12,233 nt of DNA from an uncultured Clostridia bacterium. GTDB taxonomy: Bacteria; Bacillota; Clostridia; TANB77; CAG-508. Location of the stretch: contig CALXJN010000047.1 of the NCBI GenBank assembly GCA_944388635.1, forward strand, positions 1-12,233, given 5' to 3'. Numbering within the stretch: position 1 is the first letter of the stretch; every line of letters starts with the position of its first letter. The position numbers were made by a program, and so were the translations under genes. The notes below the pieces were generated by a model that worked only from the letters and a program-made list of their open reading frames with translations, ran no database searches and was not told the DNA's origin. This document shows positions 1-8,673 of this stretch, one piece after another.

Positions 1-1
1 T

Positions 2-694
2 TATGCAATAGCTGATTTACATTTATCCTTTTCATCTCCAAAACCAATGGATATATTTGGAGATAATTGGAGAAATCATGAGCAAAAAATCAAAGATGAC
101 TGGATAAAAAAAGTAACTGATAAAGACTTAGTTTTGCTTCCAGGAGATTTTTCATGGGCTATTGATTTAGAAGAAACTTATAAAGATTTTGAATACTTAA
201 ATAGTTTATCAGGTAAAAAAATAATGCTTAAAGGGAATCACGACTATTGGTGGAATAGTTTAAAAAAGCTTAATGAGTACATGGAGAAAAATGATTTTAA
301 AGATATTTCCTTTTTATATAATAATTCTTATGAATTTGAGGAAAACATAATTGTAGGAACAAGAGGCTGGGTTTTAAATTCAAACGAAGAAGAAGATAAA
401 AAAATTTTAAATAGAGAACTTTTAAGATTAGAATTATCGATAACTGACGGAATTAAAAAGTATGGAGAAGATAAGGACATAATAGTTTGTATGCATTACC
501 CACCAACAAATAAAAATCTTTTGGAAAAATCTGAATTCATGAAAATAATGCAAAAATATAATGTAAAAAAATGTATATATGGACATCTCCACGGAGAATC
601 ACATAGTGAAGCTGTAGAAGGAAATATCGGAAAAATAGAACTAAAACTTGTTAGTGCAGATTATTTAAATTTTAAGCTAACAAAAATATATTAA
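2..694 (+). CDS. Metallophosphoesterase (calcineurin-like), 5' partial
   Basis: This is a cytosolic metal-dependent phosphoesterase of the calcineurin-like fold; its substrate is not known. The reading frame is open from base 2, before the first ATG at 47, and that upstream part encodes ADLHLS, the first metal-binding Asp-x-His motif, so the true start lies just outside the window and only a few residues are missing. The other family motifs follow in order: LLPGDFSWAID, KGNHDYWW, MHYPPT and YGHLHG, which supply the remaining metal ligands. The GDFSWAID and GNHDYWW forms resemble the predicted phosphohydrolases of the COG1768 type. The gene ends with TAA 13 bases before rsgA and is probably cotranscribed with it. 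It contains no in-frame CGG and no frameshift. Family assignment is secure; biological role unknown. Confidence 0.88.
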   Translation, partial: YAIADLHLSFSSPKPMDIFGDNWRNHEQKIKDDWIKKVTDKDLVLLPGDFSWAIDLEETYKDFEYLNSLSGKKIMLKGNHDYWWNSLKKLNEYMEKNDFKDISFLYNNSYEFEENIIVGTRGWVLNSNEEEDKKILNRELLRLELSITDGIKKYGEDKDIIVCMHYPPTNKNLLEKSEFMKIMQKYNVKKCIYGHLHGESHSEAVEGNIGKIELKLVSADYLNFKLTKIY

Positions 695-707
695 TTTAGG
701 AGCAAAA

Positions 708-1574
708 ATGATAGGGAGAATAATAAAGATTGTTTCAAATACATATTTCGTAGAAGAAAACGAAAAAATTTTTGAATGTACAGCAAGAGGAAAATTAAGA
801 GGAGAAGATTTAAAGCCAGTAGTACGGAGACAATGTAGAGTTTGACGAAAATCAAAAAGTAATTAATAAAGTATTAGAAAGAACGTCTTTTATGAAAAGA
901 CCAAAAGTTTCTAATATCTCTCAAATTATATTTATTATATCAACTAAAATGCCAAAACCAAATTTACTGATGTTAGATAAATGGCTGGCATTTGCTGAAT
1001 TCTCAAAAATAAAACCAACAATTTTAATAAATAAAATAGATTTAGATGAAAATATAGCTGAAAAGTTATATAATCTATATACAAAAGTTGGATATAAGGT
1101 TATAAAAACTAGTAGCGAAACAGGAGAAGGTATAGGAGAACTAAAGAATATATTAAAAAACAACATAACGGCATTTGCTCGGACAGTCAGGTGTTCGGAA
1201 AATCTACTCTTACAAATAAGCTTTTAAATAGACAAATTGCAAACCAAGGCGAAATAAGTAAGAAAAATAAAATGGGAAAAAATACTACAACAGAAGTTAC
1301 ATTATATGAATTAGATAAAAACACATACCTTTTAGATACACCAGGCTTTCAAAATATGGATATTTATGAAATTGAAAGTAAAGATTTAGAAAACTATTTT
1401 ATAGAGTTTAAAAGTTGTATTAAAAACTGCGAATTTGTTGGATGTACTCATATTAAAGAAAAAAATTGCGGAATAAAATTAGCAGTATCTGAGGGAAAGA
1501 TACAAAAAGAAAGATATGAAAATTATATAAAAATATATAATGAATTAAAAGATAAGGAGGAACACAAATGGTAG
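708..1574 (+). CDS. rsgA: Ribosome small subunit-dependent GTPase A, read through three CGGN +1 shift sites
   Basis: RsgA (YloQ/YjeQ) is a circularly permuted GTPase that binds the 30S subunit late in its maturation. The ATG at 708 follows TAGGAG with normal spacing. Read with single-base skips at 825, 1180 and 1196, the gene gives a 287-residue protein of normal family length: an N-terminal OB-fold region, RPKVSNISQ, the NKIDLDE guanine-specificity motif, the P-loop AGQSGVGKST (about 157-166), switch motif LLDTPGFQ, and a C-terminal zinc-binding segment with Cys and His residues (CIKNCEFVGCTH and a later Cys). Without the skips it breaks into three pieces in different frames, two of the breaks inside the P-loop. 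Its end overlaps the start of rpe by 7 bases, so the two are translationally coupled. Identity is certain; that it is functional rather than a pseudogene rests on the conserved motifs in every segment. Confidence 0.93.
825..828 (+). other. CGGA +1 recoding site in rsgA (Gly40)
   Basis: The frame opened at 708 reads GTA GTA CGG here. Skipping C825 gives GTA GTA GGA GAC, restoring VVGDNVEFD, the end of the RsgA OB-fold. The zero frame meets a TGA within a few codons. Confidence 0.85.
1180..1183 (+). other. CGGA +1 recoding site in rsgA P-loop (first Gly)
   Basis: The preceding codon is GCT. Skipping C1180 changes RTVRC into GQSGV, the first half of the P-loop GxxxxGKS. Confidence 0.92.
1196..1199 (+). 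other. CGGA +1 recoding site in rsgA P-loop (second Gly)
   Basis: The preceding codon is GTT. Skipping C1196 gives GVGKSTL, the second half of the same P-loop, 16 bases after the previous site. Both skips are required to read the motif. Confidence 0.92.
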
Positions 1575-2228
1575 AAATCTCAACTTCAATATTAAATGTA
1601 GAAAAAGAAAATGCAATGAAAGTATTTTATGGATTGGAGGTTGCACATACAGACTATTTTCATATTGACGTAATGGACGGAAAATTTGTACCAAAAAATA
1701 CAGTAGAACTTATGAAAGAATATGCAAATTCAATTAAGCAAATGTCAAATATCCCGCTAGATGTGCACTTAATGGTAGAGGATGTAAAAAGCTTTGTAGA
1801 TGACTATATAGGGTTAGAACCAAATATAATAACATTTCATTTAGAGGCCGCAAAATCAAAAGAAGAAGTAATGGAATTAATAAACTACATAAAAGAAAAT
1901 AATGTGAAGGTACGGAATATCAGTAAAACCAAACACAAAAATAGAAGAGATATATGAATATCTTCCATATATACATATGTGCCTAGTAATGACAGTAGAA
2001 CCAGGACTCGGAGGACAAAAATTGATACCAGAAACTATTGACAAAGTAAAAGCTTTAAAGGAATATATAGATAAAAACAATATAGATATTGATATAGAAG
2101 TAGACGGAGGAATTAATTCCGAGACAATAGAAATGGCAAAAGAAGCTGGAGCTAACATATTCGTTGCAGGTTCAGCAATTGTAAATAAAGAAAATTATGA
2201 AGAAGCAATAGAAGATTTAAGAAAATAA
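1568..2228 (+). CDS. rpe: Ribulose-phosphate 3-epimerase, read through one CGGA +1 shift site
   Basis: Rpe interconverts D-ribulose 5-phosphate and D-xylulose 5-phosphate in the pentose phosphate pathway. It is a cytosolic metal-dependent TIM barrel. The ATG at 1568 has an excellent AAGGAGG seven bases upstream and overlaps the end of rsgA. Reading with a skip of C1913 gives 219 residues, the normal length. Family motifs run in order on both sides of the shift: STSIL, HIDVMDGKFVP, PLDVHLMVE and TFHLEAA before it; GISVKPNT, MTVEPGLGGQ, IEVDGGIN and FVAGSAIV after it. The catalytic Asp residues lie in different halves, so an unshifted product would be inactive. The rsgA-rpe order is common in Firmicutes. 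The next gene begins 16 bases downstream. Confidence 0.95.
1913..1916 (+). other. CGGA +1 recoding site in rpe (Gly116)
   Basis: The preceding codons are AAG GTA. Skipping C1913 gives KVGISVKPNT, the expected beta strand and phosphate-proximal loop of Rpe. Without the skip the frame ends at 1957. Confidence 0.93.
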
Positions 2229-2244
2229 TAGAAAGGGAAAAGCA

Positions 2245-4444
2245 TTGGAATTAGAAGGACAAATTGATTCAATCATATATTATAACGAAATAAATTCATA
2301 TACTATTGCAAGAATGATTACAAAAGACCAAGGCGAAATGACAATTGTAGGTTTTTTACCATTCGTAAATGTAGGAGATAGCCTAACAGTTTATCGGAGA
2401 ATATGTAACTCATAAAGATTATGGAAAACAATTCAAAGTAAGTACTTTTAAGAAAAATATGCCAGAAACATTAGAAGCACTAGAAAAATATCTTGCAAGT
2501 GGAAATGTAAAATGGATAGGACCAAAGACCGCAAAAAAAATAATAAAGCAATTTGGAGATGATACAATAGACATAATAGAAAATTCTCCAAATGAGTTAG
2601 TAGTAATAAAAGGAATTACTGAGGAAAAAGCATTAGAGATTTCAGCAAGTTTTATAGAAAGTAGAGAACTTTGGAAAATTGTTAGTTTCTTAGACGAAAT
2701 TGGAATAAGTTCAAATTACGCAAAAAAAGTATATGATTTATATGGCTTAAATGCAATAGAAGAAATAAAAAACGATCCATACAGACTAATTGATGTTGTT
2801 AGAGGTATAAATTTTAAAACAATAGATGAAGCAGCATTGAAAATTGGCATAAACACAGATGATGAACAAAGAATTACGTATGGAATAAAATATGGCTTAC
2901 TTCTTGCAACATATAATGGACATACTTGTGTTATAAGAAATAATTTAATAGACTTTGTTTCAACTCTTCTTCAAATCTCTGGAAGTACAATAAATGAATT
3001 TTTAAATCAAATGAAAGTTAAGGGGATAGTTGTAATAGAAGAAAGAGACGGAGAAGAATGGGTATATCTTGCAGAATATTATGAGGCAGAGGTATTTATA
3101 GCTGGAAAATTAATAAGGCTTGATAATGTAAAAAATAGAAAACATATTGCAAATATTGAAGAAAAACTAGAAAAAATAGAAAATTTAAATAAAATTGAAT
3201 TATCAGACAAACAAAAAGAAGCAATATTTGCAGTAAATAAAAATAATGTATGTGTAATAACTGGTGGACCACGGAACAGGAAAAACAACAATAATAAAAA
3301 GCATAATAGAGCTATATAAAAAAGAAGGAAAGAAAGTCGTACTATGTGCACCAACAGGACGTGCAGCTAAAAAAATGACAGAAACAACAGGAGAAGATGC
3401 AAAAACATTACATAGACTATTGCAAATAACTAAAATAAATGATGCCAATTATATAAATGAAGAAATAAAAATAGAGCCAATAGATGCAGATGTTGTGATT
3501 GTAGATGAAACATCAATGATAGACTTAGCACTTATGAAATATTTACTTATGGCAATATATGAAGGAACAAAGCTTGTACTTGTTGGAGATGTTGACCAGC
3601 TTCCTTCAGTTGGACCTCGGAAGTATTTTAAAAGATATAATCGCATCAAAAAAGATACAAGTAATTGTACTAGATAAAATCTTTAGACAAGCTGCAAGAA
3701 GTAAAATAATACTTAATGCACATAGAGTTAACTCAGGCAAGTATTTTATAGAAAATAGTGACGAAGAATTAAAAAAAGACTTTTTCTTTGTACAAGAGGC
3801 AAACCAGGAAAGAATATTACAATTTTTATTATCATTATATAAAGACGGCTTAAAAAAGTTTGAAGAATATAATAGTTTTAGGAGTGTGCAAATAATAACA
3901 CCAAGTAAAAAGGGATTAGTTGGAACTAGAGAAATAAATAAAAAAATACAAGAATTAATAAATCCAAAAGAAAAAGATAAAAAAGAGAAAGTAATGGGAA
4001 GTGTAGTCTTTAGAGAAGGCGATACAGTAATGCAAATGAAAAACAATTATGATATTGAATGGGAACAAGGCGAAAATACAGGAACACGGAATTTTCAATG
4101 GAGAAATGGGAACAATAACAAATATCAGTACAATATCAGAAACAATAGAAGTAGATTATGACGGAAAAGTAGTAGAATACCCATATACAGACATAGACCA
4201 AATTGAACATTCATATGCAATTACTGTACATAAATCACAAGGAAGTGAATTTGATGTAGTAATACTCCCAATAGTAAGGTCAGCACCAATGTTATTAACA
4301 AGAAATCTTTTATACACAGCAATAACAAGAGCAAAAAAACTATTAATAATAATTGGAAGTAAAGATGTAATACAATTTATGATAAGAAATACAGATGCAA
4401 AAGTAAGAAATACAGGATTACAATATAAACTAGAAGGAATTTAA
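2245..4444 (+). CDS. recD2: RecD2-type DNA helicase, read through four CGGA +1 shift sites
   Basis: RecD2 is a superfamily 1B 5'-3' DNA helicase of bacteria that lack RecBC and acts in DNA repair. I place the start at TTG 2245 because GAAAGGG lies seven bases upstream and the translation (MELEGQIDSIIYYNE) matches the RecD2 N-terminus. With skips at 2395, 3272, 3618 and 4087 the protein is 731 residues, the usual family length. Motifs in order: N-terminal OB-like domain, helix-hairpin-helix region (KWIGPKTAKKI, VVIKGITEEKA), Walker A GGPGTGKT (340-347), CAPTGRAAKKM, Walker B VIVDETSMID, GDVDQLPSVGPGS, the DKIFRQA motif, VHKSQGSEFD and YTAITRAKK. The shifts fall in the N-terminal domain, Walker A, motif III and the C-terminal SH3-like region. 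A long palindromic repeat follows directly. The gene looks intact apart from the four single-base insertions. Confidence 0.94.
2395..2398 (+). other. CGGA +1 recoding site in recD2 (Gly51)
   Basis: The preceding codons are GTT TAT. Skipping C2395 gives TVYGEYVTHKDYGKQFK, the typical RecD2 N-terminal domain segment. Confidence 0.9.
3272..3275 (+). other. CGGA +1 recoding site in recD2 Walker A (Gly343)
   Basis: The preceding codons are GGT GGA CCA. Skipping C3272 gives GGPGTGKTT, a textbook Walker A motif. The zero frame gives GGPRNRKNN. Confidence 0.96.
3618..3621 (+). other. CGGA +1 recoding site in recD2 motif III (Gly458)
   Basis: The preceding codons are GTT GGA CCT. Skipping C3618 gives QLPSVGPGSILKD, the conserved RecD motif III. 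The zero frame ends at 3677. Confidence 0.95.
4087..4090 (+). other. CGGA +1 recoding site in recD2 C-terminal domain (Gly614)
   Basis: The preceding codons are ACA GGA ACA. Skipping C4087 gives TGIFNGEMGTI, the SH3-like domain of RecD2 ahead of the VHKSQG motif. Confidence 0.94.
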
Positions 4445-4555
4445 AACTTCGGTCGTTTGGGACGGTTTTGAATGACCGAAAATTAAAAAAATTTTTTTAA
4501 TTTTAAGTATTAAATTATTTTCGGTCATTCTAGATGAGTCCAAAACGACCAAAGT
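4445..4555. repeat. Long palindromic element, copy 1 (REP/MITE-like or structured terminator)
   Basis: A two-stage inverted repeat lies directly after the recD2 stop codon. The outer arms (4445-4463 with 4538-4555) pair with two mismatches. The inner arms (4470-4482 with 4518-4530, GAATGACCGAAAA with its complement) pair perfectly. Between them is an asymmetric internal loop, GGTTTT on the left and TAGATGA on the right. The hairpin tip is very AT-rich. The 18 bases at 4459-4476 are identical to 9226-9243, and 4524-4541 matches 9290-9307 at 17 of 18, so this is one copy of a family. It may also terminate recD2 transcription. No transposase is nearby. Confidence 0.8.
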
Positions 4556-4582
4556 TAGTAGAAAAACAAGAGGGTGATATAA

Positions 4583-5224
4583 ATATTAGATTTTTTACTT
4601 AATCTAATTTATCCAAATGTATGCGGATTTTGTGGCAAAATAGATGAAAACTCATTATGCCCAAAATGTGAAAAAGAAATTAATAATTACATAAAATATA
4701 ATGAAAGTATACATGAAGGAAAATATTTTGATAAACACATATATTTAGCACAATATGAAGGTAAAATAAGAGATGATATTCTAACATATAAATTTTTTGA
4801 TAAACCATATATGTACAAAACATTTGCAAAATTAATATTAAAAAATGAAAAAATATGTGGAATTTTGAAATCTTATGATATAATAGAAGCGGTACCTATG
4901 CATAAGAAAAGAAAAAATGAAAGAGGATACAACCAGAGTGAGCTAATTGCAAAAGAAATCGCAAAACATATAGAAGGAATACAATATAAAAAGATTTTAA
5001 AAAAAATAAAAAATAATGAAAGACAAAGCCTACTTTCAAAAACAGCAAGAATACAAAATGTCAAAGGTGTATATGAAGTACAAGAAAGTAAAATAATAAA
5101 AGATAAAAAAATAATACTTTTTGATGATATATATACAACAGGAAGTACAGCAGAAGAATGCGCCAAAGTATTAAAATTAAATCAAGCTAAAGAAGTATTA
5201 GTACTTACACTTGCTAAAAGGTAG
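4583..5224 (+). CDS. comF: ComF family phosphoribosyltransferase-like protein, apparent ATA start
   Basis: ComF proteins are cytosolic, linked in naturally competent bacteria to uptake of single-stranded DNA, and share a type I phosphoribosyltransferase fold. An N-terminal zinc finger is visible (VCGFCGK followed by SLCPKCEK), then PMHKKRKNERGYNQSELIA, the typical ComF signature, and near the C-terminus the PRPP-binding motif ILFDDIYTTGST. The open frame runs up to a TAA at 4580-4582, so all of the zinc finger lies upstream of the first in-frame ATG (4811). With no ATG, GTG or TTG available upstream of the zinc finger, the best start is ATA at 4583, four bases after GGTGAT of a GAGGGTGAT ribosome binding site. 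That gives 213 residues, a normal ComF length. There is no CGG shift here; TGC GGA in the zinc finger is in frame. recD2 next to comF is a familiar Firmicute neighbourhood. Confidence 0.88.
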   Translation: MLDFLLNLIYPNVCGFCGKIDENSLCPKCEKEINNYIKYNESIHEGKYFDKHIYLAQYEGKIRDDILTYKFFDKPYMYKTFAKLILKNEKICGILKSYDIIEAVPMHKKRKNERGYNQSELIAKEIAKHIEGIQYKKILKKIKNNERQSLLSKTARIQNVKGVYEVQESKIIKDKKIILFDDIYTTGSTAEECAKVLKLNQAKEVLVLTLAKR

Positions 5225-5249
5225 TACTAGGAAAGGAATAGAGTAACAA

Positions 5250-7199
5250 ATGGAAGAATTAGTTGAAAGTATATTAGATTATGTAAGAGCAGATTATACA
5301 GATTATGCAGTTATGATAAACGGAGAATGGGGTTCAGGAAAAACTTACTTTTGGAATAATAAAGTAAGAAATAAGATAGAATCAATGACACTTAATCGGA
5401 AAATCATTTACAACAATTTATATGTCGCTATACCGGAATATCAAACTTAGAGGAAATAAGTAAAAAGATATTTATAGAGACAACACAACTAATGGATAAA
5501 AACCTAAAGAAATTCATGAATACAAATGGAGTAACAAAAATACCAGAATATGCAAAAACTGGTATAGATATGGCAAACCTTTTTGGCGTTACACAAAATG
5601 GAGATAGAGTTAATTATTCAGACTTTTTCTCAACAGATGATAAAGTATTATGCTTTGACGACCTAGAAAGAGCAAATGTAGATGTTATCGATATTTTAGG
5701 ATATATTAATAATTTCGTAGAACATGACCATATAAAAACAATAATTATTTGTAATGAAAAAGAATTATCAACAAAACTAAAAAGCACAAACCTAGAAATG
5801 AAAACTTTTATAGCAACATATATACTTGATAAAGAAAACGAACTAACAAAGATTACAGATAAACCAATGGTTGAAAAGATACAAGATAAAATAGAGTATG
5901 TATTTGATAAGGCAAACGACTATGAAAGAATAAAAGAAAAACTAATAGGAGAAACCTTCGAATATCAACCAAAATTTGATTATATAATAAACGGACTCTT
6001 AATGAGATATGAGACAAACGCAGATTTAATAAGATTTTTAAGAGAATCTACAGGGCTTATAATAACAACATTTAATAAAAGTGGAACAAGAAACCTAAGA
6101 ATACTAAAACATGCTTTAAATGACTTTAAGAAAATATTTGAAATGGTAAATAAAAATTATCCAAACACAAATCATAGAGTTTTACAGACAATGTTAATAT
6201 TTACAATAGCAGTATCATTTGAAATAAAAGCTCGGTAAAATCACAAAAGATAAATTTGTAAATATAGAAAACAATGAAGAATACAAAGCAATACTTGTTT
6301 CTTCAAGAGTATTAATGGATAATAGACAGTTTTATATTAAAGAATTTGATAATACTTATTATTATAATTTTAAATCAGAATATAGATTTTTCAAATTTAT
6401 TGAAATATATGTTAGAACAAGAATATTTGATATGAAAGTATTCAAAAAAGACATGGAAATGATAATAAGTACAGTAGATACATCAAACCTTCCTGGTTAC
6501 AAAAGGCTTTTAACAGAAGAATACTGGAAAATAAGTGACGAAGATTTTGATAGAATTATAGATGAAATATTAGAAGATGTAAAAACAGGTAAAACAACAC
6601 TTATAGAAAATGTAAAACTATTTATATACTTTGACTATTTAATAAAAAAAGGATTAATAAAACATGATATAAAAACAGTAAAAACAACATTTATAAACGG
6701 AATGAACATATCTTCACTTGTATCTACTTACTGTGATAATGTAGAAGAAGAGCTTGATACGATAGGTATAGGAGAGCCATCACAAGATGTAGAAGATATA
6801 CTCAAACACTTCCATATATTAAACTCTAAATTAAAAGATAGAATGTATATTGAAAAAGCTGATTCAATCTTTAAATGCATACCAATGAAAATGGAAGTAT
6901 TTTACGAAAGATTTGATAAAGAATGTATGAACATACCAATTTTCAAATATTATGATGTATATCAAACATTCCAAAGATTATCATGTGCGAGCAATGAGGA
7001 TATCGTAACAATAAAAGAAAAATTATTAAATAGAGCAGATTTATACACAAAAGAAATAGAACCAGAAATGAAAAATATTAAGCAACTAAAGCAAGTAATA
7101 GATGATTACACAAGAGGAAAGGACATAAGTATAAAACTAGTTATGTTAAAAGATTTTTCAAAAGATTTAGGAAAGATATTAGATAAGTATAAAGAATAA
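5250..7199 (+). CDS. KAP-like P-loop NTPase, read through three CGGN +1 shift sites
   Basis: Read with skips at 5397, 5434 and 6233 this is a 648-residue P-loop NTPase resembling the KAP family. It has an N-terminal Walker A, INGEWGSGKTYFW (G25-T32), the segment YMSLYGISNLEEI that typically follows, and a Walker B-like VLCFDDLERANVD around residues 132-142, followed by IIICNEKEL, a sensor-like strand. The remaining part is helical, rich in Lys, Glu and aromatic residues, with no convincing membrane segment. The ATG at 5250 follows AGGAAAGGA at a slightly long spacing. The gene sits between comF and murD in a compact cluster. Some KAP NTPases are found in defence islands or on mobile elements; no such partner genes are visible here, so the role is unknown. 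Confidence 0.82.
5397..5400 (+). other. CGGA +1 recoding site in KAP NTPase gene (Gly50)
   Basis: The preceding codons are CTT AAT. Skipping C5397 gives TLNGKSFTTIYMSLY, the expected strand after Walker A. The zero frame stops at 5450. Confidence 0.88.
5434..5437 (+). other. CGGA +1 recoding site in KAP NTPase gene (Gly62)
   Basis: The preceding codons are CTA TAC. Skipping C5434 gives SLYGISNLEEISKK, a family signature, and joins the long downstream frame. It lies 37 bases after the previous site. Confidence 0.9.
6233..6236 (+). other. CGGT +1 recoding site in KAP NTPase gene (Gly328)
   Basis: The preceding codons are AAA GCT. In the zero frame CGG is followed at once by TAA. Skipping C6233 gives KAGKITKDKF and continues in an open frame to 7199. 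This is the only site whose fourth base is T rather than A. Confidence 0.85.
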
Positions 7200-7214
7200 T
7201 AGGAAGTGAAAACG

Positions 7215-8610
7215 ATGAATGAAAAGCTAGAGGAATTTGAAAGATATTTAAAAAATAGAAAAGTTGCAATTATAGGGCTAGGTGTAAGTAATGTGCCACT
7301 TTTAAAATACATGTTTGAAAAAGAAGCAAAAGTTACTGCATTTGACGAACGAGAAGTAGATAATATCCCAAAAGAAATTTTTGAAGAATTAATAAAATAC
7401 AACATGAAATATGTATTTGGAAAAGAATGCTTAAAAGAATTAAAAGGATTTGACATTATATTTAGAGCACCAAGTTGTATGCCAACTAAGAAAGAATTAC
7501 TTTTAGCAAAAGAAGAAGGAGCAATTGTAACTTCTGAAATAGAGATGCTTATTGAAATGTGCCCACGGAACAGTAATTGGAGTTACAGGGAGTGACGGAA
7601 AGACTACAACAACATCACTTATATATGAAATATTGAAAAAGAATGGATACAATTGTTATCTAGGCGGAAATATTGGAATACCATTATTTACAAAACTTAG
7701 GGAAATGAATAAAGAAGATTTTATAGTACTAGAACTTAGCAGTTTCCAATTAATGGATATGAAAATAAGTCCTAAAATATCAGTTATAACAAATGTTAGT
7801 CCAAACCACTTAAACATACATTCATCTTATGATGAATATATCGAAGCAAAGAAAAATATATTTAAATATCAATCAAAAGATGATATTGTAGTCTTAAACT
7901 ATGATAATGATATAACAAGGGAATGTGCAAAAGAAGCAGAGGGAAGAGTTGTATTTTTCAGTAGTCATACAAAATTAGATGACGGAATAATCTTAGATGA
8001 AGACGTAATAAAAGAATGCAATGATAGAATAAGAAGACATGTAATGAATACAAAAGATATCAAATTAAGAGGAAGACACAATTACGAAAATGTATGTGCA
8101 GCAATTGCAGCAACAAAGAGCCTAGTTCCAATAGATACACAAATTGAAGCAATAAAAGAGTTCAATGGAGTGGAACACAGAATAGAATTTATAAGAGAAA
8201 TAGACGGTGTAAAATGGTATAATGATTCAATAGGAACAAGCCCAACAAGAACAATTGCTGGATTAAACTCATTTGATGAAAAGATAGTATTAATAGCAGG
8301 TGTATATGATAAACATTTAGATTATAAACCTATTGCAAAACCAATTTTAGATAATGTAAAAACACTAATATTAATGGGGCAAACAGCTGAAAAGATATTT
8401 TTAGCTGTAAAAGAAGAAGGAGAAAAGGAAAAAAAGAAAGTAGACACATACATGTGTGACACATTAGAGGAGACAGCAAAACTTGCAAGGAAATTTGCAA
8501 AACCAGGAGATGTAGTTTTGTTTTCGCCAGCAAGTGCTAGTTTTGACTTATTTAAAAACTTTGAAGAGCGAGGCAAAAAATTTAAAGAAATAGTAAATAA
8601 TCTTGAATAA
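7215..8610 (+). CDS. murD: UDP-N-acetylmuramoyl-L-alanine--D-glutamate ligase, read through one CGGA +1 shift site
   Basis: MurD adds D-glutamate to UDP-MurNAc-L-Ala in the cytosolic phase of peptidoglycan synthesis, using ATP. I choose ATG 7215 rather than GTG 7206, because GTG would overlap the ribosome binding site AGGAAG at 7201-7206. With a skip at 7566 the protein has 464 residues. Motifs: N-terminal Rossmann-like domain (VAIIGLGVSNVPL), the PGTVIGVTGSDGKTTTT ATP-binding loop, LELSSFQL, ITNVSPNHLNIH, GRHNYENVCAAIAA, GVEHRIEF, WYNDSIGTSPTRT and the C-terminal SPASASFDLFKNFEERG. The usual AGGYDK appears here as AGVYDK. The zero frame would end at 7595, just before the nucleotide-binding loop, leaving no activity. 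It follows the KAP NTPase gene by 15 bases. Confidence 0.95.
7566..7569 (+). other. CGGA +1 recoding site in murD (Gly118)
   Basis: The preceding codons are TGC CCA. Skipping C7566 gives CPGTVIGVTGSDGKTT, the MurD ATP-binding loop. The zero frame gives CPRNSNWSYRE and stops. Confidence 0.96.
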
Positions 8611-8618
8611 AATTTAAC

Positions 8619-8671
8619 AAAAATACCTCTTTTTGCATATATATAGATATATGTGGAAGGAGGATATTTTT
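8619..8671 (+). promoter_or_regulatory. Leader hairpin sequestering the ribosome binding site of the 8674 gene
   Basis: The whole leader folds on itself. AAAAATACCTC (8619-8629) pairs with GAGGATATTTTT (8660-8671) with one bulged A. The stem continues through TTTTT with GGAAG by A-U and G-U pairs, and CATATA (8636-8641) pairs with TATATG (8648-8653). The GGAGGA ribosome binding site lies inside the stem, and the ATG follows two bases after it. This could control translation (an RNA thermometer-like or processing-dependent element) or act as a weak terminator for murD, since the stem ends in five T. The fold was derived by eye. Confidence 0.55.
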
Positions 8672-8673
8672 GT

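Noticed and set aside
892..4161. Separate short + strand frames such as 892-1227, 1191-1574, 1977-2228, 3264-3677, 3559-4161 and 4049-4444 as individual genes
   Set aside because: They are consecutive pieces of rsgA, rpe and recD2 and lack their own ribosome binding sites.
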